Shown: positions 11,217 through 24,620 of the stretch, piece after piece
How positions within the stretch are numbered: the stretch's first letter is position 1
How the letters are laid out: the number at the start of each line of letters is the position of its first letter
NCBI GenBank assembly: GCA_000727475.1
Contig: KL647297.1
Coordinates: 340,421 to 404,420, forward strand
Reading direction: 5' to 3'
Source of the DNA: Sarcocystis neurona
Taxonomy: Eukaryota > Apicomplexa > Conoidasida > Eucoccidiorida > Sarcocystidae
DNA length: 64,000 nucleotides
Position numbers and translations under genes: made by a program
Notes under the pieces: generated by a model
What the model was told of the DNA's origin: nothing
Seen by the model: only the letters and a program-made list of their open reading frames with translations
Databases searched by the model: none

Positions 11217-14200
11217 ATGCCGCGGTCATGGAAGACCTCTCCGTCCAGCCTGCACCACCGCTTCTCAGTCGCCGCAGCTACTACTGCAACAGCAGCAGGA
11301 GCACTGGCAGCAGTGTCCCTGCTGCCTGCTGTCGACGCAATAAAGCCGCCCGCAGCAAAACTCCTCGCCAGTGTCCCTCCCTCGGGCCCGCTGCTGCTCC
11401 CCAGCAGCCTACGTCGGCCAAACCCCACACCTGCTACGGGTCTCTCTTCCGCTAAACAGAGAGGGGGAGCTGCTGGCGCCCGCTTTGCCCCTGCTGCCGC
11501 TGCTGCTCGACCAGCCCCGCTGCTCACTATCGCTCCTGCAGCCTCTTCTTCTCCCTCTGAACCTTCAGCAGCTTCTTCTCTTTCTGCTGCTGTACCAACA
11601 GCTTCTGTCGCCGGAACGGCTGCGTCTGTGCCGCCCGCTGCGGCTTTAAGCTCCCCTGCCCCCTCCCCTCCCCCTGCTGCTGCTGCTCGTGCTTCTACGC
11701 CAGGGACTGCTTTGCACTTGGCCTCTCCGCTTCCTCTCTGGTTCTCCAGGCACGCGCCGGGGGCAAGCAATGACGCTTCTCAAGTTCCCAGCAACACCGC
11801 GTGCGCCGAGCTGCAGACGGCAGGAGGAGCAGAAGAAGAGAAAGCAGCAGCAGCAGGGGGTTGCCCTTTCGACCAGCTAGCGGATCGGCCTGCGGGTGGA
11901 CCTGCCGCGGCGGCAGAGAACGGTTGGCAGCAGCGAGTGTACTACACGTCCTTCGCTGCAGCAGGCACTTTTCTCACGGCTAGCCATCCCCACGAAGGCT
12001 GGAAAGCAGAGCTGCTATTGTGCAAGCCCCACCACCTGCAGCAAGCACAGGAGAAGGTGGGTGAGGAGCCACCAGCACTGCTGCTGCAGGACTCGGGTGG
12101 TGCGGTGTCTTTGCTTCCCTGGGCGTCCTCTTCAAGTATCTTTAGCCTGCATGTCCAGCCGGAAAGCAATGTTGAAAAGGACGCCGCTGCAGCAGCAGCA
12201 GCAGGTCCACAACGTCGTCGACAGCAGGAGCCTGCGATTGCTGCTGCTGCTGCTGCGAGTTTGTCTCCCTGTGAAGAGTGGCCCGTCGTAGCCTTCGGCC
12301 GCCCAACAACGGGGGAGTCCCCCGCGGCAGAGGAAGCAGGAGAACTCACCGGCTGGGTAAACGCAGCAGATGGCGCTGCTGCTGTCTCGCCGCTGCAGCA
12401 GCAGCAGCACGAGCGACGACCGCAGGAGGAAGAGGAGCAGGAGAAGCAGGAGAAGGAGCGACAAGAAGCCTATCTTCCGGATCAAAAGTACCGAGTCATT
12501 TTCTCCGAGCAGTCAGACGCTTTGTGGGCGCGAACGGTTGCTCTGTGTATGAATGCCTACTCGCCTCCCGCTGCTGAGTTGCCCCTCGCTGCAGCAGCCA
12601 GGAGTCCGTCGATACGGCAAGGGCAAGCAGCTGCTGGTGATGCTGTTGCTCCCGGTGATGCTTCTCCACGCATTAGCCGACAGCTCGTTGCTGTGGGGAC
12701 GGTGCCAGACGGCTGCGTCTGGCGGGCCTCGGGAGGTGAGGAAGGCTGCGCGAAGCCTCGGGTGTATTTACACCGCGAGACTGGCAGCAACGCAGAAGCT
12801 GCTGGTTCTGCCGTTGCTGCTGCAGAGCATGACGCAGCAGAAGAGGCCCGTGTTGAAGACCAGGCGCTGCATCCCACACGTAAGGAGTCGGTGGCAAGAG
12901 GAGGCTGCCGCAGTCCTGGTAGCCTCGCCGCCTCCTGCACGGCGCCCGAAGAAGACAGCAGCTCTTTCAAATCAAAGGATAACAGTAGCCACAGGGAGAC
13001 TGGGTACAGCAGCAGGGACGGTAGTTTGTTGTCGAATGCTTCGCCGCATGCAGCACCGTGGAAGGTACAGGTAACGCCGAAGGAGGCGTCTCTTGACGGG
13101 CTCTATGAACTGGACGTGCTGCTGCCCCTGCATTTCCTGCTGCCGCAGCAGCAGCAGCATCCTGAGGCCCCGCAGCAGCACGCTGAGCAGCAGCACCTTG
13201 AGCCGCAGCGGAGTTTCAGCGCGTGTGACTCGTGTGGAGCGGCTGCCCAGGGGCACGTCGGTGCCGGACGGATGGAAAACCAGCGGGTAAACGCGCAACC
13301 ACCTGACAGAGAAGCGCAGCAGCAGCAGGAATCCGAGAGAGAGAAGCAGCAGCAGGAGGACTGCGGAGGTGGCAGAGGGGACAGCAGCAGGGAAGACAGG
13401 ACGGGGTCTGGGAAGCGGTACTGCTGGCAACACCACGTTGACACAGGAACCGCGTTTCTTCTCTCTGAAGGTGACCAACAGCAGGCAGAGAGGGCAGCAG
13501 CGATTCGAGCAGGGGATGCACCAGGTGCAACAGATTTACAAGAAGAACAGCCACCGACACAGCAGCAGCGTGTTTCCCCGGCCAGCCAGCAGGAAGATGC
13601 TGCGCCAAACGCTGCTGCAGCAGCAAAAGATGACGAAAATCTTGCTGCTGCTGCTACTTCGGGAGCCGAAAAGGAAGCCGCCGCGCAGCATTTTCGTAGA
13701 CGACAGAGAGCGAACCAGCAGAGAAGTTTGCAGCCGTGCTCGAAAGAAGAGCAGCAGGAGCTGCTGTATTTGCAACATCCGCAGCAGCGTCAGGCAGAGC
13801 GCTGGCAGCAGCATGTACAGGTGCTGAGGGAGCAGCAGCAGGAGATGGAAAGAAAGCAGCAGCAGCTGACGAAAAAGCGAGAGCTGCTCACGCAGCTGCT
13901 GCAGACTGCTGTTCTAGCCGTGAAGCCAAGCGTCAGCGGCGGCTGCGAAGGAACTATTGACTTCCATACGCTGGCCTGGACGCCTCTGGGTCCGCTGCTG
14001 CACGCGCAGCAACAGAAGCAAGGCCAGCAGCAAGAGCAGCAGAAGCAACAGCAAGACCTGCAGCAACGTCGAGAGAAGCCACACCGACAGCAGCAAGAAA
14101 GTCAGGACGCTCCAGGGGCCGCAGCGGTGGAGAGACGGGACGGAGGCAGCTCAGCAGCAGCAGCTGCTGCGCGTGGTGCTGCTGCTGCTGTTGCTGAAGA

Positions 14201-15699
14201 GGGAGGTGGAGCGCGGGCAGCAGCAGAAGCAGAGAGTGCGCTGCTGCCCATCCGAACCAGCGAGCAGCAGAGGGTCGAGAAAGAAACAAGAAGGAGCAGC
14301 AGCAGCAGCAGCCTGAGCAGCACAGCTGCTGCGGCTGCAGCCTCTTCTCCGTTTTCTTCCTGTGCGTCTGACTGCGCCCAGACGCACCGGTCGGTACGTA
14401 TCCACGAATTCGAGGAGAAGCAGCAGGATGCAGGGCCGACGTCGACGAGGCGAACAGCAGCAGGAACAGCAGCTACAGGAGAAGGAGGAGGAGGACAAGA
14501 GAGAGGAGCAGCAACTGTAGAGAGCCACAGCGTCGCCCCAGCAGAGACGCGAGGAGGAGCTGCCAATGAAGAAGAAGAAAAGATGTCCGTCAGTGTAAGC
14601 GCACCGCTGTCACTTTCGCTTGAAGAGGGAAACATGCCGCTGACGCTGTTGGTGTGTATGTACAGCAACCGGGTGGATAGACACCCGACGACACTCGGAC
14701 GCATCAACGTTGAAGCTCCGCCCAGCGTGTCGTGGCTCTCCGACGGCTCCTTTCGTCCTGCAGCGGATGTCGCGGGAAAGGTTAACGTCCGCAGCAGCGC
14801 CGACGACCCGGCCCCAAACCCGAGCAGCAAGCAGAGCAGCAGCTTCGCCGATACTTCCCCTCTCTTCCCCTCCTCCTCTTCCTCCGTCTCCCCACACAGC
14901 AACAGCAGCAGCAGCGTCGGAGACGCCACCAGCGGCACGACGTCCGCTTCTGCAGGCCTCGGGTGGAGAGGACACCCTTCAAGTGCAAGTACATTGAACG
15001 CGGAAACAGCAGCGAAGTCGGAATTTTACAGGCGTCCGTCAGCAGGATCTTCCACATACAACGAAGCCCCACCCACACTGCTGCAGAACTTATCTACTGG
15101 AATATCTCGTTGGTGCGGAGATGCAGCGGCAGGCGTGCAGAAGGTACTGCTTGCAGCAGCAACGCAACCACTGGTGAAAAATTTTCTTTCTGGTTTCCCG
15201 CTGCTGCGTCAGGAAGCAGTTTCAGCTGCTGCGCCTGTTGGAGGGGCTGAGGCGCCGCCGCGTGTGGCAGCAACAGCAGCAAGGGACGGAGCAACAGCAG
15301 GAAGTGGAGAGGAGGGGACACAGGAGGGGCACAGGTGGACAGAAGTGGGTGTGGCGCTTTTGGAGAAGTTGCGGTGGTGGCGGCAGGCGCATGCTAACGC
15401 GTTGGACGCTGCGGCAGCAGGGACCGCAGCAGCACCATCGGCAACAGCGACACTCGCAGCGCGGTCAGCAGCTGCTGCTGCAGCCCTGGCAGGAGCAGTT
15501 GACGGAGGAAGAAGAGGAGAAGGAACGTGGGGAGGCAGCGGCTCCGGCACCGCAGCCCCGGGAGAAGGCTGGCTCCTGTACATGCCGCTCGCAGTGCTTC
15601 TCGGAGCAGCAACAGGTGGCCTGTTGTCGCTACGTGCCGAACAGAGAGGACGCAGCGCAGCTACAGCAGGCGACTGGTCGACTCTCTGCAGCTGGGCAG
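11217..15699 (+). CDS. Gene A exon 1: predicted type I membrane protein, low-complexity ectodomain
   Basis: The frame is open from 9822; I chose the ATG at 11217 because it is followed by a good signal peptide (basic start MPRSWK, hydrophobic Ala/Val core, likely cleavage after PAVDA near residue 41). The ectodomain mixes Ala/Pro-rich, Gln-rich and Ser-rich runs with ordinary segments: the region around GWQQRVYYTS (about residues 240-310), a beta-like stretch YELDVLLPLHFLL (about 627-640), and PLTLLVCMYSNRVDRHP (about 1140). A membrane segment WLLYMPLAVLLGAATGGLL lies at about residues 1452-1470, then a basic turn RAEQRGR. A GTGAGC donor at 15700 leaves one codon base, matching exon 2. I recognise no family; the LPLHF motif faintly recalls PIG-X/PBN1 proteins, but that is weak. 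An earlier start (10359 or 10074) is the alternative. Confidence 0.5.
12180..14320 (+). repeat. CAG/GCA/AGC trinucleotide tracts inside gene A
   Basis: Many imperfect (CAG)n runs occur, for example at 13,140-13,200, 13,315-13,390, 13,830-13,870 and 14,285-14,320. In the gene A frame they give poly-Gln, poly-Ala or poly-Ser depending on local phase. Interruptions by GAG, CGG and CTG codons make Gln/Glu/Arg/Leu helices between 13,730 and 14,100. Confidence 0.85.
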
Positions 15700-17429
15700 G
15701 TGAGCCACACCAGCCCCATCCTAATTTTAACTTCAAACTTCAACAAAGATCTATGCGGGTCGTGAAAAGGCGCCTCTCTCACAGTTTTGTCGAACTACGC
15801 GACGTATATACATATACATATATATATCTGCGTAGATACACGTATATGCCCGTATATAATCACACGACTACATCCAAATATATGTGTCTATGTGTGATCG
15901 ACTCCGATTGAATCGACGGATGGGTGCACACGCCGTTGTCGAGCCGTTTTTACTCCACACGAAAACACCTGCGTAAATTTCCCTATGTAAGTGTGGCGGT
16001 CGCACAGGAGACGCTGCCGTCGGTCGAGGCAGTTGCTGCGCCTCGATCCGGAAGGCAGCGGGTGCGACGAGAGAGGGGCAGAAGAAGCAGCAGAAACAGG
16101 ACAGGGTCCAGCAAACAGAGAAGGCCCTTCTTCCCTGCAGTGTTGTCTGCATGCAATGGAGCATGCAACAAAAGTCGGTGTCGTAACATAACCACCTGAA
16201 TAGGGGCGCGCTGCACATATATATGTAGACCCGCAGCAACGTGAGAATGGCCACTTGTGAGCGTCAGCCATCAAAAGAGACGCTGCGCTCGTGGGCGATA
16301 CGGGCTGGGCCGGCGAAGACCGCAGCCTGGCGCGCCGTCTCCTCCTGCCTGGGCTGCTGCAGGAGGGGCAGCAGCTCGTACTCTTCCTAACAAGTAGACA
16401 CGTCTGTGTTCGTCTATGAGCCGCGCGCACACCGGGGGCACACCGTATCATCTTCGGAGGGGGGACACGTCCCTCAAACGTTCCTGCACTTGCGTCTGTG
16501 TCTCTTTTGAAAGGCGACTTGTAGAATTGGAGAAAGACAGAGAAAGGGAGCGATTTCTTTTTGCGTGCATGTGTCTTTGGTTCTCCCATCTAAAAACGAA
16601 CCGTCAGATTGCCCTGCAAAGAGACACACGAAGAGAGCGGACAGAGAAAGCCACAGACACATGCACCAGTACATTTATATATATATATATATACTGGTGA
16701 ACAGAGAGCGCCACATACAAGGGCACCAGTATACATATAGTATGGGATACAGAGAGAACAACGTACAAGAGCACCGATATGTATACGTGTATGTAGTATG
16801 GGTGGTTTGCCCTTTTTAGCAGCAGACAAATCCACACAGCCATAAATATATGTAGAAAGATACGGGTGGAAACGTGCGGGCAGCTCTTTGCGTCCGGCGC
16901 AGCCCGTCACTTTTTGCATGCGAATGTCATCTCTCTTTGTACTGTGAATGTATGTGTGAACATGTCTGACATATGTGCGTGTTTCTCAACATAACACGTG
17001 TGTGTAAAGGACTTCTGAGTAAGTGGAGGACACCTGAATATATTGAAGTTTCTCACCCAATGTTAAGGAATAAAATTGCGCTTGTCTACATGTACGCATC
17101 GGTAAGGCTCCCCACGCCTGTGTGTACTTGGTGTTTGATAACTTCGCATATACAACACATATGTATGTGAAAGGCGGTAGGAGAATATGTCTTGTGTGGA
17201 GAAGGAGTGCGGCAGCGCGAGAAACTCTACGTGGACGAGCGCCGAACTGCTGCAGGGGTCTCTTCTGTGTGCGGGTGCAGTCTGGTGGGCTGCGCTTCTA
17301 GGACGTATATAGAGAGGGAAGAGAGCGAGGGCAGACGAAAAAAAGAGACACGTGTGTAGACTACTTTTTCGTCCACTGCTTTGCTGACGTGCTGTTGTTT
17401 CGGTTTCTCCTCGTTTGTTCCGTTTTCAG
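15700..17429 (+). other. Proposed gene A intron
   Basis: It begins GTGAGC after GGGCAG and ends with a strong polypyrimidine acceptor, TTGTTCCGTTTTCAG, at 17429. Length is 1,730 bp. It contains TATATA simple sequence (15,800-15,880), an imperfect tandem repeat at about 16,633-16,800 and AT-rich spacer. The phases agree: one base before and two after rebuild a GAG codon. If it is not spliced, the frame would end at 15911 in a Tyr/Thr-rich translation of microsatellite DNA, which looks non-coding. Confidence 0.45.
16633..16800. repeat. Imperfect tandem repeat, about 55-bp unit, 3 copies
   Basis: Three diverged copies each carry an ACAGAGAGMRC-like word, a CCACA/ACGTACAAG segment, GCACCAGTA or GCACCGATA, and a TATA run. 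The middle of the first copy contains a (TA)9 run at about 16,675-16,692. The repeat lies inside the proposed gene A intron. Confidence 0.7.
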
Positions 17430-18181
17430 AGGGATTCGAACCAGGTGTGATGGGTCAGGTGGATGGGTGGACGGCTTCCAGGGCGGCAGCTTCTGTCGAG
17501 ACTGCAGCAGTGTCAGTCGAGGGGACTGCTGCATCCGCTGCTGTGGCAGACTCCCCTGTGTGGCAGCAGTCGCACGTCTGCTGTGCTGCTGCTCCTGAAC
17601 GAGAGGAAGTGGAGGAGGAGGTGGAGCCGCGCAGCAGCAGAGGCAGCACGGTCGCGCACGTGGCAGCAACATCTCGTGCAGAAGCCAGAAATTCCGGCAG
17701 GAAACACTCCGATGACTCGTGGAGAGCAGAAACCAACAGCTTCGACAATTCTGCTGCTGCCGCTGCCGCTCCCCATGACGCTGTTGCTGCTGCTACTGCT
17801 GCTCGTGCGTATGATATTCCTGCCGCTGGGGTTGCTGGTGCCGCTGCAGGCAGGCTAGACAAAGAGAGCGAGTGGCGTTTTGGCAGCGTTTTTGAATCGC
17901 TCGAGGAGAGGCAACAGCAGACAGTCAGCGAGCAGCCGGAGCACACCTCGCTGCTGCAGCTGTCTCCACGTTGGGCGGGTGCAGACAGCGGGGGAGCCGA
18001 CGCTGCCGCAGTGCTGCACCACCCGCAGCAGGAGCGGAACCAGCAAGACGTAGCGCCTGCTGCTGCCCCCACTACCTTTTTCTGTACACCAAGTCAGCAC
18101 GTGTATAATTCCCTATGGAGGACGACAGACACTGAAGGCTGGCCGCTGGCCTACCACGCGGCAGCAGCAGGTCGGCTTTGA
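17430..18181 (+). CDS. Gene A exon 2: cytoplasmic tail, C-terminus
   Basis: This is the terminal exon of the gene A model. After the acceptor at 17429 the frame reads GFEPGVMGQVDGWTASRAAA, continues through an acidic EREEVEEEVEPRSS patch and poly-Ala/Gln patches, and includes an ordinary-looking segment RLDKESEWRFGSVFESLEER. It ends near PSQHVYNSLWRTTDTEGWPL with the stop at 18179-18181. It would supply about 250 of the roughly 270 residues after the membrane segment. The strong acceptor and the matching phase support joining to the 11217-15699 exon; no sequence family supports it. The 266-codon open frame beginning at 17381 could instead be a separate small gene. The exon lies at the edge of the repeat-poor segment, so the repeat content drops sharply after the stop. 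Confidence 0.5.
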
Positions 18182-21100
18182 TGCCATGCGTATCCGTATG
18201 ATATAGGTTTATGACACTGTCAGCAAATTTACGATACACCTCTGTCTACAATGACGTCTCGACACCGCAAACTTCTCGGAGCTCCAGCAGACGATACTTC
18301 TGAAACACAGAGAAGCAGACACTGCTGGATGCAGGGAAGGAAAAAGAGAGTCTACGCGCTCTGCGGCGGAATAAGAGAGAAAGACAAGTGGGCCAAGACG
18401 GCACGGACAATACCTCGCTGCTGCGCCAATTTACTTACTGCAGCGATACTCGATACGTGACGAGAAACCTGATCTACACGCACGTCGAAGGAGAAAAATT
18501 TTCACATGAAACAAGGACGATGGTGTGTCTAGATGCAGATACACATGTATGTGGGCGAATAAATCCTTGCGAATCTTCACATATTTACACACTTGCACAA
18601 ATGTAAGCAAACACGTCTATGCATGTGGGAGCTGTACTCAGGTAGATTATAACAATTGGCAGGCGGCTTCACGGCAGCAGGATGCGTGGGGGGAGATCGT
18701 GTGAACACAATACGCACATGAAACGAATGGATCTTATCAGGCCTGAAGCTGGTCGAGCACACAAGAAAAATCCGTTCCACAGATGAGAAATTCAAGAGAA
18801 GTAAAGAGAGGAACGTTCTGCGGAACGCGAAAATTAAGCACCGTAAATGTTCAGCTGCGCGCTAAAGAAGCGCAGAGAGTCACAGGAGGTCAAGAAACGA
18901 GAGACCGATATCCGCCTGTAAAAAGGGAAACGCGTAGCGCTAGCAAAAGGCTACAGTGAGCAGCGAGAGGATACTGGGAAGCGTAAAACGTGCTTCAGAG
19001 AAAACCAAAGTCAAAAGAAGAGCTGGAGACGTGTAAAGTGAGGACGCCGATCCCAGTGAAGGACCAAGGGGAAGAAAACCTGTTACACTGCATGCGGTAG
19101 GAAAGGAGTTGAAGCCACGAGAAAGCCACACCTGGCAACACATGCCTGTACACACGCGCAGGTTTCTTGCGGGCCTGGAGCACGCGAACGAAGTATTCTT
19201 CCGGCATAGTGCAAATTTGTGTGCTTACATATACATGTATTAGACATACGTATGCGGGTAAAGGTGCCTTTGTGTATACGTACGTCTCTCTGTGGCCATT
19301 TAAATATAGCTTTACGTGCACGTTTGAATACATACATGCCTGTACGAGTGGGCACACGTCTGTAGATACCTTCGCGAGGACATGTATAAGGGGGTAGGTG
19401 GTGTATGCATGCTCTGACGACTGCGAAGGGAGAAACGAGGACCCATCGGTCCACGCAACGCTTCTCCCCATCTTTAGCTCCTTGAATGAACTGCCGTACT
19501 AAAATTTTTTTTTGGAAATTGGAGCCTCGGACTGCCCGAGGACTTTGATAGAGAATGCGATTGATTTTGTGTGGAGTGCCCAGGAGGCCTCACGATAGCA
19601 CGGAGCACTGGCAGGAGTGGATGATGCGTTCTTATCGATGAATGCGGTTCCTCATCAGATTAGCAATCGCTACTGCGTGGATTTGCTCTTCAGTGCCGTC
19701 GTATCCTTGCGGGCGGCTCAAAAGATATTTCTAACTATGACCTGAATACACAAACGTGGTATAGTTGTTCAATCCAGGTGTATACATGCGCATTCTCCAA
19801 ACACGGACGTGCACGTAAGCAACCACCTGTATATCTGTCCCTCCCTGTGGGCAAGTATATTATGCACATGTGCAGGAGGGCTGCCTAATAATTGTGTAGA
19901 TGTACGAGCGTATTACTACATCAGCACAGATCATCGGCGAATTCCGATTGAAAAGATGGCAGGGGCTTCAGAGACTGCGGCGCTCCGTAGCATGAAGTCG
20001 ACGTACAACCACTTCTATTTCAGTAAGGTGTAAGCGACTAATGTAAAGGCAAGGCCACGCGGACAAGTGACGCACCATTCAGACAATGCGCAGCCCTGTG
20101 ACCACCTGCTCTTCAGCTTGCCGACCAAGTGGAGAACAAAAAAACGCTTTTGACGGATGTTGCTCTGTACAGCTGTCTACGTGCACAGGTTGCTGTACCT
20201 ACCAAATTGCTGGAGTGCGCCTTCAAGTTCTCAAAAGAGTCGGCATTCTTAATCGTGAATTCCAGTGGGGCTTCCTGATAGTCAACGGCAGATTATAAAG
20301 AGAACTTTGGTCTTCTGCCTATCCGTTTACAGACAAATCCACGAGTGTAGTCGCTTACGGAACCGGCTGCTAGCAGCAAACTCACACAGCCACATGCACT
20401 GCGTAGTGGCAAGAAATCACCTACTCTACTGCAACATTCAGACAAAAGGAAATATTTGACTGGCTGGACTAGCGTTCGAAGCACAGCTGTAGTCGTGGTA
20501 CACATCAGCGACGCTGACGCACATACTTTTATTAAAAATGTTGCATTACAGATCCGTGGACTGTACTTGCCTGCGCAGCTATACGCTGCTATGGCCACCT
20601 CCCCCGTTGGGCACATATCGATTCCTTGTATGACTGTGGATATACGTCACATCGAAGACGGAAGTATTCTACGGCGACCTTAAGCGCAGAGCTTTTCCAC
20701 TGCGCTTGCGTCTTCCCACGTCGTCGTATTTTGCTTTCGACATTTCACTCAATCGATTTTCTCCACGCCGACCTGCGTGCGTGCCTGCATTTGTGTTCAC
20801 TAGCACTGACGTACGTGCACTTGTGTGCAATGTGCATAAATAAAACCACACATGCCCACGACTGCCTGAAGAGTAACTCTGCTTCATTTACACCGTAATC
20901 CTAACACAGCAATGAAAGCCCTGATGAGTGCAGAATGTCGCGTATATTGAGAATTGATGAAGTTCTCACAGGTGATCACGCGCTCCAACAGGTTCGACAT
21001 CTAAATCTGAACACAAGTCTCCCCGACCCACTCTCCTTCTAATGTGACATTAAGATCGTTTTACATGTATGCCGTTTGTGGTCGTTTTTGCCGAATCAAT

Positions 21101-24100
21101 TGTTCCCCGCATGCGCGCATACGATTAGCGAGACACAGAGATCGTTGACGTTGCCATTCTGGCCAAAAGGGAACTGCCATTACGACGGAGTTTGTAATTA
21201 TAGTAGGGGAACACGTACCACGCACTTTGCTTGCGCTCACCCTGCGTCTCATTTGATTTCCTCCTCGTTAAGTCCTACTACGTAAGGGGGCGACTTCGCC
21301 GCTCTCCTTTGCTATTGAAATGCACGTGAGGTTTCGATGGGCTTATGTACTTGCACAACGTGCAGAGGCGGATCCTTGTTGTTGCACATCAAGAAACCAC
21401 TCAGTACCTTAGCATTCTTGAAATACGCCCTACTTCAGTGTCCCTTGAGTTCCCTCCCTCAACACACAGTCCATTTCCGCAGTTGCAGGAGTCAAGGGAG
21501 TCCAGTACCAGTGCGAACTGCCATTACCTGTTTGCGTAACGATAAAACTAATGGATTTCGAGTTCATACGTATTGTATATATGTATGTGTATACTCTTTT
21601 TGTACCACGTATGTATCTATGTCTGTACATGTGTGTGTGCGTATATATACGTATATGAACGTGGGCAATATACAGCGCCTAGTGGGAGGGTCAGAATCTA
21701 CAAGACTCTTCAAAGACGCGCACACACACACGCATTTAGCTCCTTGCCAAAACATACGCAGCTATACCATCACTTGTACACGTGTATATGCAGAAGAAAT
21801 CAGTTGCTCCAGACATATATATATAGTTATATATATGTTATTCATGTAGTGAAATTCACCGGCACCTACCGGGAAGCTGCGTAGGCGGCGACTGATGTCC
21901 CCCGTAGCACTACCGCCACGAACAGGCGAGTGTCGGTGGGGAAGTCTGCTGATTGTCTTGCGACCACGTATCTTCGTAGTGAATCAACAATATGGCATTG
22001 TGTATATGCAGCACTTGTCGTGGTGTTTAGGTGGGCCCTGGCTTAGCTCCATCTTGTTAGTCATTATCTGTAAAGGATAAAAAGGGAAATGTCGCTGCCT
22101 CTTCGCGAAATCTGTGTCGGCTCAGAGATACGGGCGTAAGGCATTCTGGCGGAGAGAACGAAATTTTCTGCAGCAGCTTCGTAAGTCAGCGCCTCCTGTT
22201 GTTGCCGCCTCACACGAGTACGATAGTAAGCAAGGCAGCTATGGGGAGTTAACACAACAGAAGGACTACATCTGGGTCAAACACTTGGTATGTTAACATG
22301 CATCCGGGCCGTGGGCAACAGTGTTACTCCACTACGTGTGCTCAAGAATAAAATTTTTCATTCTGCGCTGGACTAGCCATACAGCATGCGCTGTGCACGT
22401 ACTGCACGCGGTCTACGGTTGATGGAGAACATGAATTTTTGCTGCTACAAGCGGTGGAAAACGGATTTTCGAAGTCCGTCTTTCAATGGTTTACTTTTAG
22501 AACTGCGTCCGCGTCCCGCCTTTTCCGCAGACACGGACTCTCCCGTTGCAGGCCAAGAGGTGTTAGCTTTTTTTTTCCTTCTGCCGCCACTTCGCTTCTT
22601 GTATGTTGAGTGCGTGAAAAGCTGCACACAGTGATTAGGTACCTGCGTTCTTAGCTGGAAAAACGGGAAGAGACAGTGGCCAACAGCATTTCCCTCCCTT
22701 TCCCGCCCATCCTTACAGGCCACTTCCTGCTCGGATAGTACTATTATTTCCACGTCTGTCTCGCTTCTTCACGAAAGAAGCTTTTCACGTATATTTCTCC
22801 CCCATTCTTGTACTCTCAACTGCAGCCTCCGTCTTTTGCACTTGTCTTCACCTTCTTGCTCCTGGCTCTCCTCCCGCGTTCGGTGTTCGTCTTCATCTAG
22901 GGTTCACTACAAACAACAATCGGTGCCGCTTTTTCCTCCCTGTTCTTCCGCGTCAGCTCCACTACGCGTAGGATCTGCCCTCTCCCTTTTCGGTCCGTGT
23001 AGTTCGGATTTAGCAGCTAGACGTTTTCGCCGCCAGCTGTGACTTCCGCCCTCCACGTACGAGTTTTTCGTGGGGCGCGACAGAGAAACACGAGAAAGAA
23101 AATGCAGGAACGTACTGCTTGTAAGGGATATATTGGCAGTACGCTGTGGCCGCGGTCGTCTGTGTGTTTGCGTCCATACTGAAGACCGGCATGCGGCGGT
23201 TCCTGTGTGTCCTCATATATATAAATATACGTGTATGTACAAGTTTGTTGGTCACTGCGTAGGGGGGTCCCCGGCTGAGGTCGTGAGGCACGCTCTCCAT
23301 AAGCGGCATTCAGAGAGCCTACCATTTACCCACGCCACCTTCCACGGTATAAACAAGTGTGAGTCTGCAGCTGGAAGACACATTTATGTGGACGCTAGTC
23401 TGTAATTAACCCGTGTTATTACAATGTCTGGACGCAGGCCCGGGCCACTCTCTCCATCCGACAGCAGCGAAGATCGGCCGGAGACGTGTAGCAGTCATAT
23501 TCGCCTGCACAATGCGACAGGGTCCGCCGTTGCTGCGTCTTCTCTTCAGGAAAGTGCAGCGTAAGGAACTGTTTTTATCCTGCCACTGACGACGGAGATT
23601 CGTTGTGTCCGATAGGAGTGACCGAGTACACACATTCTTTCCGTGACGTTTGCGTGTGTGAGTGCCTTCCGCGCTTTTGTTCGCTCGTGCGTTCTACCTC
23701 CCTCTAACACGATAAACCTTTCCTATGTGTCGATACACATGCGCGCATAATGTTGATAAGCTTTTACTACGTAATTTTCTCTCTCGCTGTTTTGCTCGCT
23801 CGGATACAGTGACGTAGAGGCTAGACGCGCGAATCACTCTTCCGTCGTTTTCCTCATTCTCTGTATATCCGTCTGCATAGAGAATACGGCCTTTTTACGA
23901 GATGTTGCTTGTGACAACGCATTTATGTTTCTTCTTCTCTGCGGTATACATTCGTGATAGAGTTGTGTTTCCTGTGTGGATGACACTGTCCACATCTCGT
24001 CTTCTCCGGCTCTCATGTGATGTATCTCTGTCCCTGTAGACTGCATCCCGTCTAGGCGCTGTGTATCCTTGTGTCTTCGTGCTTTCTCATTTTCTCGCTC

Positions 24101-24620
24101 GCCTTGAGGGAACGGCCCTGTTTAACATCTCCTGTACCGGGACACTCACAGAACAGTTCTAGAGAAGGGCAGCCACGCCGTGCAGAGCGGCTACACTGAG
24201 CCGTAAGCGCGACTCGACACTTGCTGGCTTTTTTTTCTCTTTCACGCTGACATTGCTCGAGTACTGGTAATCTCCTATTGCCGTTGTGCTCTTCGCATCC
24301 TTCCACAGTGTTGAACGTCCGGTCGTCTACGATCGATTAGTGCCTCTGTAGCTTTCTGCGCGCTGTTCTGTTTGTAGCGCCCTTTTGTTGTTTTTCTGCT
24401 CTCGCCTATTGTTAGATGTCTTGTCGCATGGCTGGTGCTACTGTTTTAAGGGCTCTTCTTATCACCCGCTGAATCTCCATCTACTCAGTTGGTGCTGCGC
24501 TACAGTTGTCTTGGCGCGACTGCAGCCGTCGTGTGCAACTAAACTCTCCTCCTCCGGTGTCCCTGTTGTTCTGCTCTCCCGGTTTGACCGCTGTGGCCGC
24601 CTTCTTTTGCCTCATCCACA
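18182..24620. other. Repeat-poor segment, no recognisable gene
   Basis: About 6.4 kb of balanced composition almost free of CAG repeats. It has only short open frames (mostly under 110 codons) on both strands and scattered TATATA (21,580-21,660; 21,815-21,840; 23,210-23,240). I examined the larger frames (18995-19471 on -, 21337-21849 on +, 20456-20683 on +) and found no family motif or clear exon series. The part just before 24621 is T/C-rich and is likely the 5' flank or leader of the Kish gene. Genes with many short exons could be hidden here. Confidence 0.55.

Noticed and set aside
17431..17441. GGTTCGAATCC, a tRNA B-box-like word on the minus strand
   Set aside because: The flanking bases do not pair into a 5-bp T-stem and no D-arm or anticodon arm is evident; the word lies at the start of gene A exon 2.
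22896..22905. CTAGGGTTCA as a telomere-like repeat
   Set aside because: Single occurrence; no tandem TTTAGGG array anywhere in the window.
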